This document shows positions 9,756-18,230 of a stretch of DNA of 64,000 bases, in pieces. The position numbers and the translations under genes are program-made. Under the pieces are notes generated by a model, which saw only the letters and a list, made by a program, of their open reading frames with translations, ran no database searches and was not told the DNA's origin. How positions within the stretch are numbered: position 1 is the first letter of the stretch; each line of letters starts with the position of its first letter. This stretch comes from Pseudoalteromonas sp. BSi20652 (GTDB taxonomy: Bacteria; Pseudomonadota; Gammaproteobacteria; Enterobacterales; Alteromonadaceae), in the NCBI RefSeq assembly GCF_000239855.1, contig NZ_BADT01000108.1, positions 1 through 64,000 on the forward strand. Direction: 5' to 3'.

Positions 9756-9789
9756 AATAAAAAAGGCAACCGGGATAACAGGTTGCCTT
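9756..9789 (-). terminator. terminator of the M13 peptidase gene
   Basis: AAGGCAACC (9763-9771) pairs perfectly with GGTTGCCTT (9781-9789). On the minus strand a T run follows, from the As just before 9763. It lies 25 bases after the peptidase stop codon. Confidence 0.9.
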
Positions 9790-9814
9790 ATGAAGTATTA
9801 AAAGTATGTGTTAC

Positions 9815-11893
9815 CTACCAAATACGTACACGCTCATCTTCAGGAAGGTATAACGCATCGCCTGGTTTTACATCAAACGCTTCATACCATGCATCGTGGT
9901 TACGTGGTGCTTGTGCTCTAAAGCGACCTGGCGCATGTGTGCCACCACGAAGTTGGTTAAGCATACTTTGCTCAGTACGTTTTTCTTTCCATACTTGTGC
10001 CCACGCAAGGAAGAAACGTTGATCGCCAGTAACACCGTCAATAACAGGCGCTTCTTTACCATTTAAACTTAGCTTGTACGCGTGATAAGCCATCGATAAA
10101 CCACCTACATCACCAATGTTCTCGCCAAGGCTATTTCGACCATTAACAAAGTTACCTTCAATTGGTTCGTATTTATTGTACTGCGCAGCCAGTTGATCGG
10201 CTTTTTCTTCAAATGCAGCGCGATCAGCATCGGTCCACCAGTTACGTTGAATGCCATTCTCGTCTGATTTTGAACCTTGATCGTCAAATCCATGACCCAT
10301 TTCGTGACCAATTACAGCGCCAATACCGCCATAGTTTACAGCCGGATCGGCATTTGGATCGAAAAACGGTGGTTGTAATATCGCAGCCGGAAATACAATT
10401 TCATTAAATGAGCTATTGTAGTATGCATTTACGCGTTGTGGCGTCATGCCCCAGCGGTTACGGTCTGTTTTTTGTAGCTCTTTTTCAACACTTTCTGCGT
10501 GGAAAAACTCACGCATGTTTTTCACATTACCAATCAAATCGTTTTTAGTAATGCTTAAACCATCATAAGACTGCCAAACATCGGGGTAGCCAATTTTTGG
10601 TACAAATGCAGCCAGTTTAGCGCGCGCATTTACTTTAGTTGCATCGCCCATCCATTCTAGATTATCAATACGTTCACCAAGGGCAGTACGAAGGTTTTCA
10701 ACCAGCTCTGACATTTGTTGTTTTGACGACTCAGGGAAGTAACGCGCTACGTATATTTTACCAATAGCAAAACCAAGCGAACTTGTGCCTGACATTTCAC
10801 TTATTGCACGTTTCCAACGAGGGCGAGGTTCTTGCTGTCCGTTTAGTTCTTTACCAAAAAAAGCAAAGTTAGTATTAAATACGTCTTCTGATAGTAAACC
10901 TGCGTTACCGCTAATAGCGTGATACGTTAGGTAGTCTTTCCATACTGCAATATCTTCTTGATTGATTAGCTCAATCATCGCTTTTATTGGCTCAGGCTGA
11001 GACACATTTAACTGAGGTACTTTATAACCTGTTTGCGCAAAGTATAAATCCCAGTTAAAGCCAGGATAAGCAGTACTTAAATCGGCACGTTCAATTTGGT
11101 TTAGCGTTAAATCGCGATTACGACGCTTTTCACGCGGCCAATGGCCTTGTGCAATTTTGGTTTCAAGAGCAAGAATAGCTTGAGCACGCTCAGCGGTATT
11201 TTCGACTCCTGCAAACTCAAGCATGTCAGCAATGTGAGCAACATAAGCTGCACGGGTTTTAACAAAGCGCTCAGCGTCTTCAAGGTAGTAAGAACGATCT
11301 GGTAAGCCTAAACCACCAGCACCTAGTGACATTTCATATTTGTTAGGGTCTAGGCGATTAAACCACATGCCGCCACCCAAAGGGGCTTTATTACCGGTTA
11401 ACCAAGACTTACCAAACATCTCAGCTAAATCGTCAGTTGACGATATATCACTAATTTCACTTAACAATGGCTTGATTGGCGTCATGCCTAATTTGTTAAG
11501 TGTTTCGGTATCCATATACGCATTGTAAAAGTCAGCGACGAGTTTTTCTTCTGCGTTTAAATCTTTACGCGCCGCTATTTCTTCAATAATAGCTTTAACA
11601 TCGTCTTCACTGCGCTCAGCTAATCCTGAAAATGCACCATAGCGGGTTTTATCTGCAGGCATTTCGTAGTTGTCATACCACGTGCCGCTGGCATACATAA
11701 AAAAGTCATCGCCTGGTTTAACGGCTTCGTTACGCGCTGTTAAGTCAACACCAAAACTTCCTAGCTCTGCTTTTTCTGATACTACAGCCGTGGCTACTTT
11801 AGATTGTTGCTCGTCTGTTTTTGTTGTTTGCGGCTCTGAACAACCGGTAATAAATGAGGCAGCTAATGCTGCGGCAATTAAACTCTTTTTCAT
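9815..11893 (-). CDS. M13 family (neprilysin/PepO-like) zinc metallopeptidase lipoprotein
   Basis: A 692-residue M13 metallopeptidase that cleaves oligopeptides. The N terminus is a lipoprotein signal, MKKSLIAAALAASFITGC with lipobox ITGC, so it is anchored in the envelope. The zinc site is HEMGH in AVIGHEMGHGFDDQGS, with the third ligand in ENIGDVGGL; NAYYN is the substrate-binding motif. It ends RVRIW, the usual M13 C terminus (family CxxW variant without Cys). The ATG has a strong GGAGTAAGTA site. It is likely monocistronic, with its own terminator. Confidence 0.95.
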   Translation of the reverse strand: MKKSLIAAALAASFITGCSEPQTTKTDEQQSKVATAVVSEKAELGSFGVDLTARNEAVKPGDDFFMYASGTWYDNYEMPADKTRYGAFSGLAERSEDDVKAIIEEIAARKDLNAEEKLVADFYNAYMDTETLNKLGMTPIKPLLSEISDISSTDDLAEMFGKSWLTGNKAPLGGGMWFNRLDPNKYEMSLGAGGLGLPDRSYYLEDAERFVKTRAAYVAHIADMLEFAGVENTAERAQAILALETKIAQGHWPREKRRNRDLTLNQIERADLSTAYPGFNWDLYFAQTGYKVPQLNVSQPEPIKAMIELINQEDIAVWKDYLTYHAISGNAGLLSEDVFNTNFAFFGKELNGQQEPRPRWKRAISEMSGTSSLGFAIGKIYVARYFPESSKQQMSELVENLRTALGERIDNLEWMGDATKVNARAKLAAFVPKIGYPDVWQSYDGLSITKNDLIGNVKNMREFFHAESVEKELQKTDRNRWGMTPQRVNAYYNSSFNEIVFPAAILQPPFFDPNADPAVNYGGIGAVIGHEMGHGFDDQGSKSDENGIQRNWWTDADRAAFEEKADQLAAQYNKYEPIEGNFVNGRNSLGENIGDVGGLSMAYHAYKLSLNGKEAPVIDGVTGDQRFFLAWAQVWKEKRTEQSMLNQLRGGTHAPGRFRAQAPRNHDAWYEAFDVKPGDALYLPEDERVRIW

Positions 11894-12095
11894 TACTTAC
11901 TCCTGAGTATCACTGATTGAATAAAAGCAGCAGTGAATCATTTTTATTATTACGAATATTTAACTTATCGATTGTTATTGATATTAATCAGACAAACAAA
12001 CCTTTTGAGGTGAATCACCACAGCGCTCGATAAAACTAATATAGAAGAAAAGAGAAAGGTTAATAGGCGCTATAAAAACTATTGCACATTATTTA
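11894..12095. other. intergenic region upstream of the M13 peptidase
   Basis: There is no gene here. It holds the ribosome site of the M13 peptidase next to its start and AT-rich, promoter-like DNA. I see no clear operator. It runs into a decayed ABC transporter fragment beginning near 12096. Confidence 0.5.
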
Positions 12096-12235
12096 TTTTT
12101 TGTTGCAGTACTTCATGCGCGTATATTCTCCGAGGAGTGTAAGTAACTAAATACGCCCAATAGGTTCTTCCAATTTGAGCAAATAATAGTGGAGAGTCAG
12201 TAATGGTAGAGAGGCGCTGAGCAATATTGATGATC
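12096..12235 (-). pseudogene. decayed 3' end of an ABC exporter gene
   Basis: Read on the minus strand, this 140-base segment encodes in one frame INIAQRLSTITDS. With frame slips it then continues through remnants matching GEYAHMWELQQK. Those are the last ~50 residues of the ABC exporter at 15757-17538 (IAHRLSTITDAD ... GEYAHMWELQQK). By eye the DNA is roughly 70-75% identical to 15765-15916, with one deletion of about 10 bases plus a 1-base slip. No start codon or open frame survives. It is a relic either of a duplicated end of that gene or of a paralogous exporter. Confidence 0.75.
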
Positions 12236-12261
12236 AAAAAAGCACTAACTAAATTAGTGCT
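12235..12261 (-). terminator. terminator of the TonB-dependent receptor gene
   Basis: AGCACTAA (12241-12248) pairs with TTAGTGCT (12254-12261); on the minus strand a six-T run follows. It abuts the ABC relic directly. Confidence 0.88.
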
Positions 12262-12289
12262 CTGGAAGGTTTAAATAATAATATATTTA

Positions 12290-15200
12290 TTAAAAATTAT
12301 ACCTAGCGGTAAAGCGAACACTTCTAGGAGCCTGATAACCTGTTGGTGCTAGGAAGTTTGGATTTACATCGTCACTACCCTGAGATAAATCTTTTGTTTG
12401 ATTATACTCAGTAACTTTATCAACATTAAACAAGTTAAATACATCAACTTTTAAAGTAAGTTTACTATCGGCCCAATCTGGAACATAAGTAACACCGGCA
12501 TCAAGCATATAGCTCCAGTCGCTTGTTCCATAATCACCACGATTAGTTAGCTCACCACCACAATAAAAGCTAGATGCACCGTAGCGCTTGAAGTTAGGTT
12601 CATCATAAACGGTAGAACCGTCACCTTTTTCCATGTCATCGGTTGGAATGTAACCATTACAACTAAGTGGATTGCCTGACATAATATTCATATTTGCAGT
12701 TAATGTAATTTCTTCTGATACTTTATAAGCACCATATGCTTTAAACTGGTGGCGACGGTCATTAGGTAAGTATCCATCAGAACCATCTTGGAATTTTTTA
12801 TGGTCAAAATCTTGAGTTGCACCTGCATCTTCTTGACCTAGTGTTGAATTTACATAGCCTTCAATATTACCTTCACTTTTTGAATATACGTAAGAAATAT
12901 TTGTATACCAACCATCAGCAAAAGCCCTTTCTAATGTAAACTCCAGGCCTTTATAACGTCTTTTGTACTCAGGGAGATCAAAGTATTCATTTGAAACTGT
13001 TTGCTCTGTTACTTCTCCATCTCCGTTAAGATCCATAAATACTTTCAGATCTTTGCCTGGATTTATTAGTAAACAACCAGCGGTAGAACTTACATCAAAA
13101 CCACCATCTGGAGTTACCCAACCATTTGCTTCATTTGCAACAGGAATTCCTTCAGCTTCAGCCCATTTAAAGAACCCGTCGTGGGCACACATATCATCCA
13201 TACCATCTTTAACTTTCCGGTACATAAACTTCACACCAGCAGTCCAATTATCAGAGATTTGCTGCTGATAACCAAGAATGAATTCATCTTGATGCATCGG
13301 GTCTAAATCAGCGACAGCGATTGTTCTAGGGTCTGGTATTTGAAGGTCGGTATAACCAGTACCAATTTCAGCACCTAGGTTTACTGGTTCTCCTGTCGCA
13401 GGATCAAAACCATCAACATAATAAAAATACTCTGAAGATGACTCTAAACGTGTTGCTCTAATATTTGTGTTACCAGCAATAGGTATATAATAACGACCTA
13501 AAGTACCATAAAGCTTTTTAGATGAATCACCGTCAATATCCCAAGAAAAGCCAGTTCTAGGTGCTATTAAATCATCAGCTTCTACAAACACGTCACCATT
13601 TGCAGCGTAGTTAGTAAATGTTTCATTGCGAACACCAAAGTAAAGAAGTAGATCATCAGTTACTTGCCAGTTATCTTCAATATAGAAAGCCGTATTTTCT
13701 ACTTTAAAACTACCTGATTGAGTGTCATTAGTACGGACACGAACAGCTTTAGTACCAAGAGGAAGGTCTACACCATTTATACCTGTTGATGAATAACCAC
13801 TATCACTAACATCGATGTAGCGGTAGTAGTTATTACCAGTATATGAAGAGCCTATTGTAAACGAAGTATACTCTTCGTTGTTGTAACCGACCCTAATATT
13901 ATGATCACCTAAAGTATAATCAAAATCAATTTTATAACTGTTACGTTCATCTCGGTCCGATTCAGCATCGAGTGCACCAATTGTAGTTTGTGATGGGTTA
14001 AAGCAACCAACATTTTTACGGGCGGAAAATGAAACTCCAAAAGTATCATAAGCTAAAGCACATAATGCTGCGTCAGGATCTGGATTACGTGGGTTCTTAT
14101 TTTCTTCTTTATTTTCAAGTTCGCCGTACATAAGACTTAATGAAAGATTATCTGATATGTGACCATTATAATTTATAATAAATATGTCACCGCCATTTTC
14201 TTCCGTATAACTAGATGATTCGGTGCCATGCTCACCTGTGTAAAATTGATCTTCTGGATTATAATAAAATGTTCTATCGATTTCAGTTTCATTTTGGATG
14301 TAAGTACCAGAAATAATATGGTTATCGGTAATATACCAATCTAGAGTTACGATGCCATTTGGGTTTGTTACAGAACGGTTATTACTAGTATCTCGATTAT
14401 AATAATCTCGATCATCGTCCTGAAACTCCACGTTAGCATATACAAATAGTGTATCTTCAATTATTGGACCACCAACCGAGAAGTTATAACTTAGATTGTT
14501 TCTATAATTGTCTGAGTTATATCCAGCATATACAAGGTCGTCAGAGGGCGTACGGTCAATAGTATCTATCCCAGGCTCTCTTAAGCTGTCTGGTGAATAA
14601 TACACAGCAGCACCAAACTTTCAGTCGTTGGTACCTTTTTTAGTTATAACATTGGTTATACCACCTAGTGAACGACCAAACTCTGCACCGTAGCCACCTG
14701 TTTTTACTTGTGTTTGACTAATTGCGTCAAAAGGTAATTCAGCAAAGCTCAATAAAGTACGTAAGCTAGTAACATCAAATCCATTGATATAAAAACCATT
14801 CTCCCCCACGGATGACCCACCGAAAGAAGGCAAATTACCAAAGTCGTCATCGCCAGCAACGGTACCAGGCGTTAACAGTGCAATCGATGTAGAATCTCGA
14901 CCGATTGGTAACAACTCAACTTGTTCTTGAGTGAAAACCATAGTCGATTCAACGGAGCTTGTATCGATAGCGCGTATTTTCGAACCAAAAACTTGAATTA
15001 CCTCAGTTTCCTGATCAAAAAGTACAGAACTGCCAGTCCCTAGTGTTACTAAAATTTCACGTGAAATTCCGTTGCTACTTGTTACTGTATACTTCCCTGT
15101 GGGTACATCTTTAAAATTGAAACGGCCATCAGTACCAACAACAACATCACGGCTCAACCCTGTCTCTTTGTTTTTGAATGTAACTGTTGCGCCAGTTTTG

Positions 15201-15325
15201 GCCTGACCGTATATCGATCCAGATGTATTCGATGCAGCTAGTGCAGTAGGAGCTGTTATCAAAATTGCAGTTGATACAGCTAACGCAGATAAAGAGTGCT
15301 TAAATTGCTGATTAATTATTTTCAT
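12290..15325 (-). pseudogene. TonB-dependent receptor (Oar-like), interrupted by an in-frame TGA
   Basis: An outer-membrane TonB-dependent receptor of about 1010 residues. It has a signal peptide (ILITAPTALA), an N-terminal carboxypeptidase-regulatory-like domain (GSIYGQAKTGATVTFKN), a plug (GRDSTSIALLTPGTV, GGYGAEFGRSLGGITNVITKKGTN) and a beta-barrel ending RFTARYNF with C-terminal Phe. This is the Oar-like layout. A TGA at 14621-14623 follows GTND in the same frame; the next residues are KFGAAVYYSP, so a Trp codon (TGG) is expected. All else is open. I prefer the ATG at 15325, with AAGGGA 5 bases upstream, over 15331. The ligand is unknown. It could be a nonsense mutant or an artefact. Confidence 0.85.
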
Positions 15326-15363
15326 TTCCATCCCTTGATTTAATCTAATTATGTTATTGACTT

Positions 15364-15387
15364 TGTACCTATGTTAAAATAGGTACA
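15364..15387. promoter_or_regulatory. perfect inverted repeat upstream of the TonB receptor
   Basis: TGTACCTAT (15364-15372) and ATAGGTACA (15379-15387) form perfect 9-base arms around a 6-base spacer. It lies about 40-60 bases before the receptor start, where a promoter is expected, so it may be an operator. The rest of 15326-15756 is AT-rich without a gene or other clear signal. Confidence 0.45.
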
Positions 15388-15756
15388 TTTAAATTACCTT
15401 TTATTAACTTAAAGTGCAATAATTTAAATTGTTGCTAATTTGAACTCTGACTTTTAGTTTAATAAAATAATCTGGGTTAAAATAATCATAAAGATAGACT
15501 TATTATAAAGAAACTAAAGGGGGATATTTGCTCTATAAAGTAGAGTAGTAAGGTCGAGTCTATTGGGTTTTAAAGGTAGATAGCGCCTAAACTATTAAGT
15601 AACTATATAAAAGTACAAAATATCTTTATATATTTACTGAGTAACTGATTTGAAATTGTTGTCGCTGTTTAATTGATAAAATCAATTGAGGCTATAACTA
15701 CCCTAAGGTACAAATAATTAAACTCTTGACTGAAATTAGTTAATTGGTTTTTCTGA

Positions 15757-17538
15757 TTAATAGCTTTTTTGTTGTAGTTCCCACATATGTGCATATTCTC
15801 CCGTGAGTGCAAGTAACTCATCGTGCTTACCTTGCTCAATAATTTGTCCCGCTTTGAGCACAATGATGGTGTCTGCATCGGTAATAGTAGAAAGGCGATG
15901 TGCAATAACAATACTCGTATGGTTACTGGCAACTTCACTCATTGCTGCGAGTATTGCTTGCTCAGAATGAGAGTCGAGTGCAGATGTTGCTTCATCAAAA
16001 ATTAAAATAGGAGACTTTTTCAAAATAGCGCGCGCGATGGCAATACGCTGTTTTTCGCCGCCAGATACTTTTAAACCACGTTCGCCAACCAGCGTTTTAT
16101 CGCCTTTATCGAGTGTTGCTATAAAGTCTTTTAAATGCGCCATTGCAATGGCTTCATCAATTTCAGCATCGCTTGCTGATGGTCTGCCGTAAGCGATATT
16201 TTCACGAATCGTGGTGTTAAAAAGCACAGTATCTTGCGGGACGATAGCAATGGCTTTTCGTAAACTATTAAGTGTAACTGAGTTTATGGCTTGATTATCA
16301 ATGCTAATTTCACCGGCGCTTACATCATAAAAACGATAAAGCAGTCGCGCTAATGAGCTTTTACCAGCACCACTGGCACCAACAATAGCTACTTTGCTGC
16401 CCGCTTTTACACTAAAGCTAAGGTTATTAAGAATAGGGCGATGCGCATCGTAACTAAAACTTACATTATTAAATGTTATTTCACCTTGGCTAATATTGAG
16501 CTCTTTTGCATTGAGTGCATCGGTTATTTGTGGTTTTTTGTTAAGTAGCCCAAGCATATTTTCAAGGTCGGTTAGGGCGCGTCTTATTTCGCGGTACACA
16601 AAACCTAAAAAGTTAAGTGGTAAAAATAGCTGAATCATATATGCGTTAATCATTACTAGTTCACCAATAGAGAGTGTACCTGCAACTACTTCGGTTGAGC
16701 CCAACCACATTAACGCGGTAATAGCACAAGCAATAATAAGTGCTTGACCTGAATTAAGCGCGAGCAACGACATTCTATTTTTTAAACGGGCTCTTTCCCA
16801 GTTTGCTAAAAATGTGTCGTACGTTTTTGCTTCAAACTGCTCATTATTAAAATACTTTACAGTTTCATAATTAAGCAGGCTGTCTATAGCACGGGTATTA
16901 CTTTGATTGTCGGCAGTGTTTGCTTCGCGAATAAAGCGGTTTCTCCACTGGGTAACCACCACAGTAAAGGTAATATAAATAGCGACTGCTAATAATGTAA
17001 TAAGCGCAAACCAAACAGAAAACAATGTGCCAAAAATAATCGCAACGGTTAGTATTTCAAACAAAGTAGGCACAATGTTAAACATTAAAAAACGCATTAA
17101 AAAGCTTAACCCGCTAGTACCGCGTTCTATATCGCGGCTAATGCCGCCGGTTTGCCTGTCTAGGTGAAAGGCAAGCTCAAGTGAGTGCAAATGCTTAAAT
17201 ACTTTTAAACCAATATCACGCATAGCGTGCTCGGTAACGCGAGAAAATACAGCATCTCTTATTTCACCTAAAAACACGCTAGCAAAACGCAGTGCACCGT
17301 ACATCAATAACAACAAAGCGGGAATAACTAACAGTGGGTTAATCGACTTATCTACAGAGTCTATTATTTCTTTTAGTGCCCAAGGCATTAAAAGTGTGGC
17401 ACCTTTTGCGCCTATAAGCGCCATAAGTGCAATAAAAACACGGCCTTTAAATTTTGTAAGGTAGGGCCACAGTGTTTTTACACTTTGGCGTAAATTCATG
17501 GCGTCTGGTCGTTTTTCACTGCTTTGTCTGGGGCGCAT
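15757..17538 (-). CDS. ATM1-type ABC exporter (fused membrane and ATPase domains)
   Basis: A 593-residue inner-membrane half-transporter, expected to act as a homodimer. About six membrane segments span residues 30-310. The ATPase domain has Walker A GASGAGKSSLARL (near 390), Q-loop IAIVPQDTVLFNTTI, signature VSGGEKQRIAIARA, Walker B ILIFDEATSALD and the switch His in IAHRLSTITDAD. The membrane part (DRQTGGISRDIERGT, NYETVKYFNNE) matches the ATM1/HMT subgroup that exports glutathione-linked sulfur or metal compounds. The ribosome site is weak. A four-copy heptamer repeat sits just upstream. The last 50 codons have a decayed copy at 12096-12235. Confidence 0.9.
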   Translation of the reverse strand: MRPRQSSEKRPDAMNLRQSVKTLWPYLTKFKGRVFIALMALIGAKGATLLMPWALKEIIDSVDKSINPLLVIPALLLLMYGALRFASVFLGEIRDAVFSRVTEHAMRDIGLKVFKHLHSLELAFHLDRQTGGISRDIERGTSGLSFLMRFLMFNIVPTLFEILTVAIIFGTLFSVWFALITLLAVAIYITFTVVVTQWRNRFIREANTADNQSNTRAIDSLLNYETVKYFNNEQFEAKTYDTFLANWERARLKNRMSLLALNSGQALIIACAITALMWLGSTEVVAGTLSIGELVMINAYMIQLFLPLNFLGFVYREIRRALTDLENMLGLLNKKPQITDALNAKELNISQGEITFNNVSFSYDAHRPILNNLSFSVKAGSKVAIVGASGAGKSSLARLLYRFYDVSAGEISIDNQAINSVTLNSLRKAIAIVPQDTVLFNTTIRENIAYGRPSASDAEIDEAIAMAHLKDFIATLDKGDKTLVGERGLKVSGGEKQRIAIARAILKKSPILIFDEATSALDSHSEQAILAAMSEVASNHTSIVIAHRLSTITDADTIIVLKAGQIIEQGKHDELLALTGEYAHMWELQQKSY

Positions 17539-17561
17539 TAAAAGTCTCAGTAAAATTAAAT

Positions 17562-17589
17562 TAAATAGTAAATAGTAAATAGTAAATAG
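17562..17589. repeat. four perfect TAAATAG heptamer repeats
   Basis: TAAATAG occurs four times head-to-tail over 28 bases. It lies 23 bases upstream of the ABC exporter start (minus strand) and about 70 bases before the VemP-like gene (plus strand), within the shared promoter region. Copy number may vary by slippage. Confidence 0.85.
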
Positions 17590-17660
17590 CTAAGGGTTAT
17601 TGTATTTCAAATACTAGCCCTTATATACTACGCATCCCTTATTTTAGTTTTAAAACGTGA

Positions 17661-18122
17661 ATGTTTAAATTTAGAGTGTTTTTAACTGCCTTTTTGCTAC
17701 TTGCTGCACTTTTTAGTGTGCAGAGCAATGCTATGAGCGCCTCACAAAATTTAAATATGACTGTTAGTACGCAGGTTTCGCTTACTGATATTGCCGATTT
17801 AACTAAAATACAGCCTATTAGTAAGTCTGCAGATACTGCGCAGCATAAAAAAACGCATCAAACCGATTTTGACGCGCACCAACCAAGGTTAATTGCCAAT
17901 AATTCATCAATGTTTTTGCACACTGTTCAAAGTGAGCCAGAATACGATGTGATTTTTGAATTTTTTGCTCAAAATCTTGTTAGACATATATTCTTACCAC
18001 CAAGAGCGGTTAATCCTATACAGCCTTGGTATACGCTTGTAACTAATAGTAAAAAGTCGCGCTTGAGTGGCTGGAAAGACGTTAACTTACTCTACAGAGC
18101 TGTAACTACCTACCACGCTTAA
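17661..18122 (+). CDS. vemP: VemP-like secreted translation-arrest peptide, Sec monitor upstream of secDF
   Basis: A 153-residue protein with a clear signal peptide (FLTAFLLLAALFSVQSNA, cleavage near residue 24) and no known enzymatic domain. Its C terminus SRLSGWKDVNLLYRAV (residues about 132-147) closely resembles, as I recall it, the arrest motif of Vibrio VemP (HRISGWKETNAMYVAL). VemP has similar length (159 residues), a signal peptide and the same position before a second secDF. In Vibrio, VemP stalls its own ribosome unless pulled out by active Sec, and the stall exposes the secD2 ribosome site. Here the peptide ends one residue past the aligned arrest position. The symbol is by similarity and context. 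The start at 17661 has only a weak ribosome site (ACGTGA). Confidence 0.82.
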   Translation: MFKFRVFLTAFLLLAALFSVQSNAMSASQNLNMTVSTQVSLTDIADLTKIQPISKSADTAQHKKTHQTDFDAHQPRLIANNSSMFLHTVQSEPEYDVIFEFFAQNLVRHIFLPPRAVNPIQPWYTLVTNSKKSRLSGWKDVNLLYRAVTTYHA

Positions 18123-18230
18123 TTTTCTTTATTTAATTTTATTAGGTTTTAACTTTTAAAGTTTTAGCCTGCAGATTAATTGTGCTTTTAAAAAGTACGT
18201 TGCTAGCTTTGCTGGCAATAAGGATTCAAC
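18123..18230 (+). promoter_or_regulatory. RNA structure that can mask the secD ribosome-binding site
   Basis: TCTTTATT at 18126-18133, just after the vemP-like stop codon, is complementary (one G-U pair) to AATAAGGA at 18217-18224, the secD ribosome site. Between them lie smaller hairpins: AACTTT/AAAGTT, GTGCTT/AAGTAC (one G-U) and TTGCTAGC/GCTGGCAA (one G-U). A ribosome stalled at the end of the upstream gene would cover about 18126-18129 and open the long pairing. This matches the Vibrio vemP-secD2 mechanism; the pairing is read from sequence, the function inferred. Confidence 0.65.

Noticed and set aside
12963-13268. Plus-strand frame inside the TonB receptor
   Set aside because: Antisense shadow of the receptor barrel; no start signal or family match.
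17562-17589. Direct repeats as a CRISPR remnant
   Set aside because: Seven-base units with no spacers are a simple tandem repeat.
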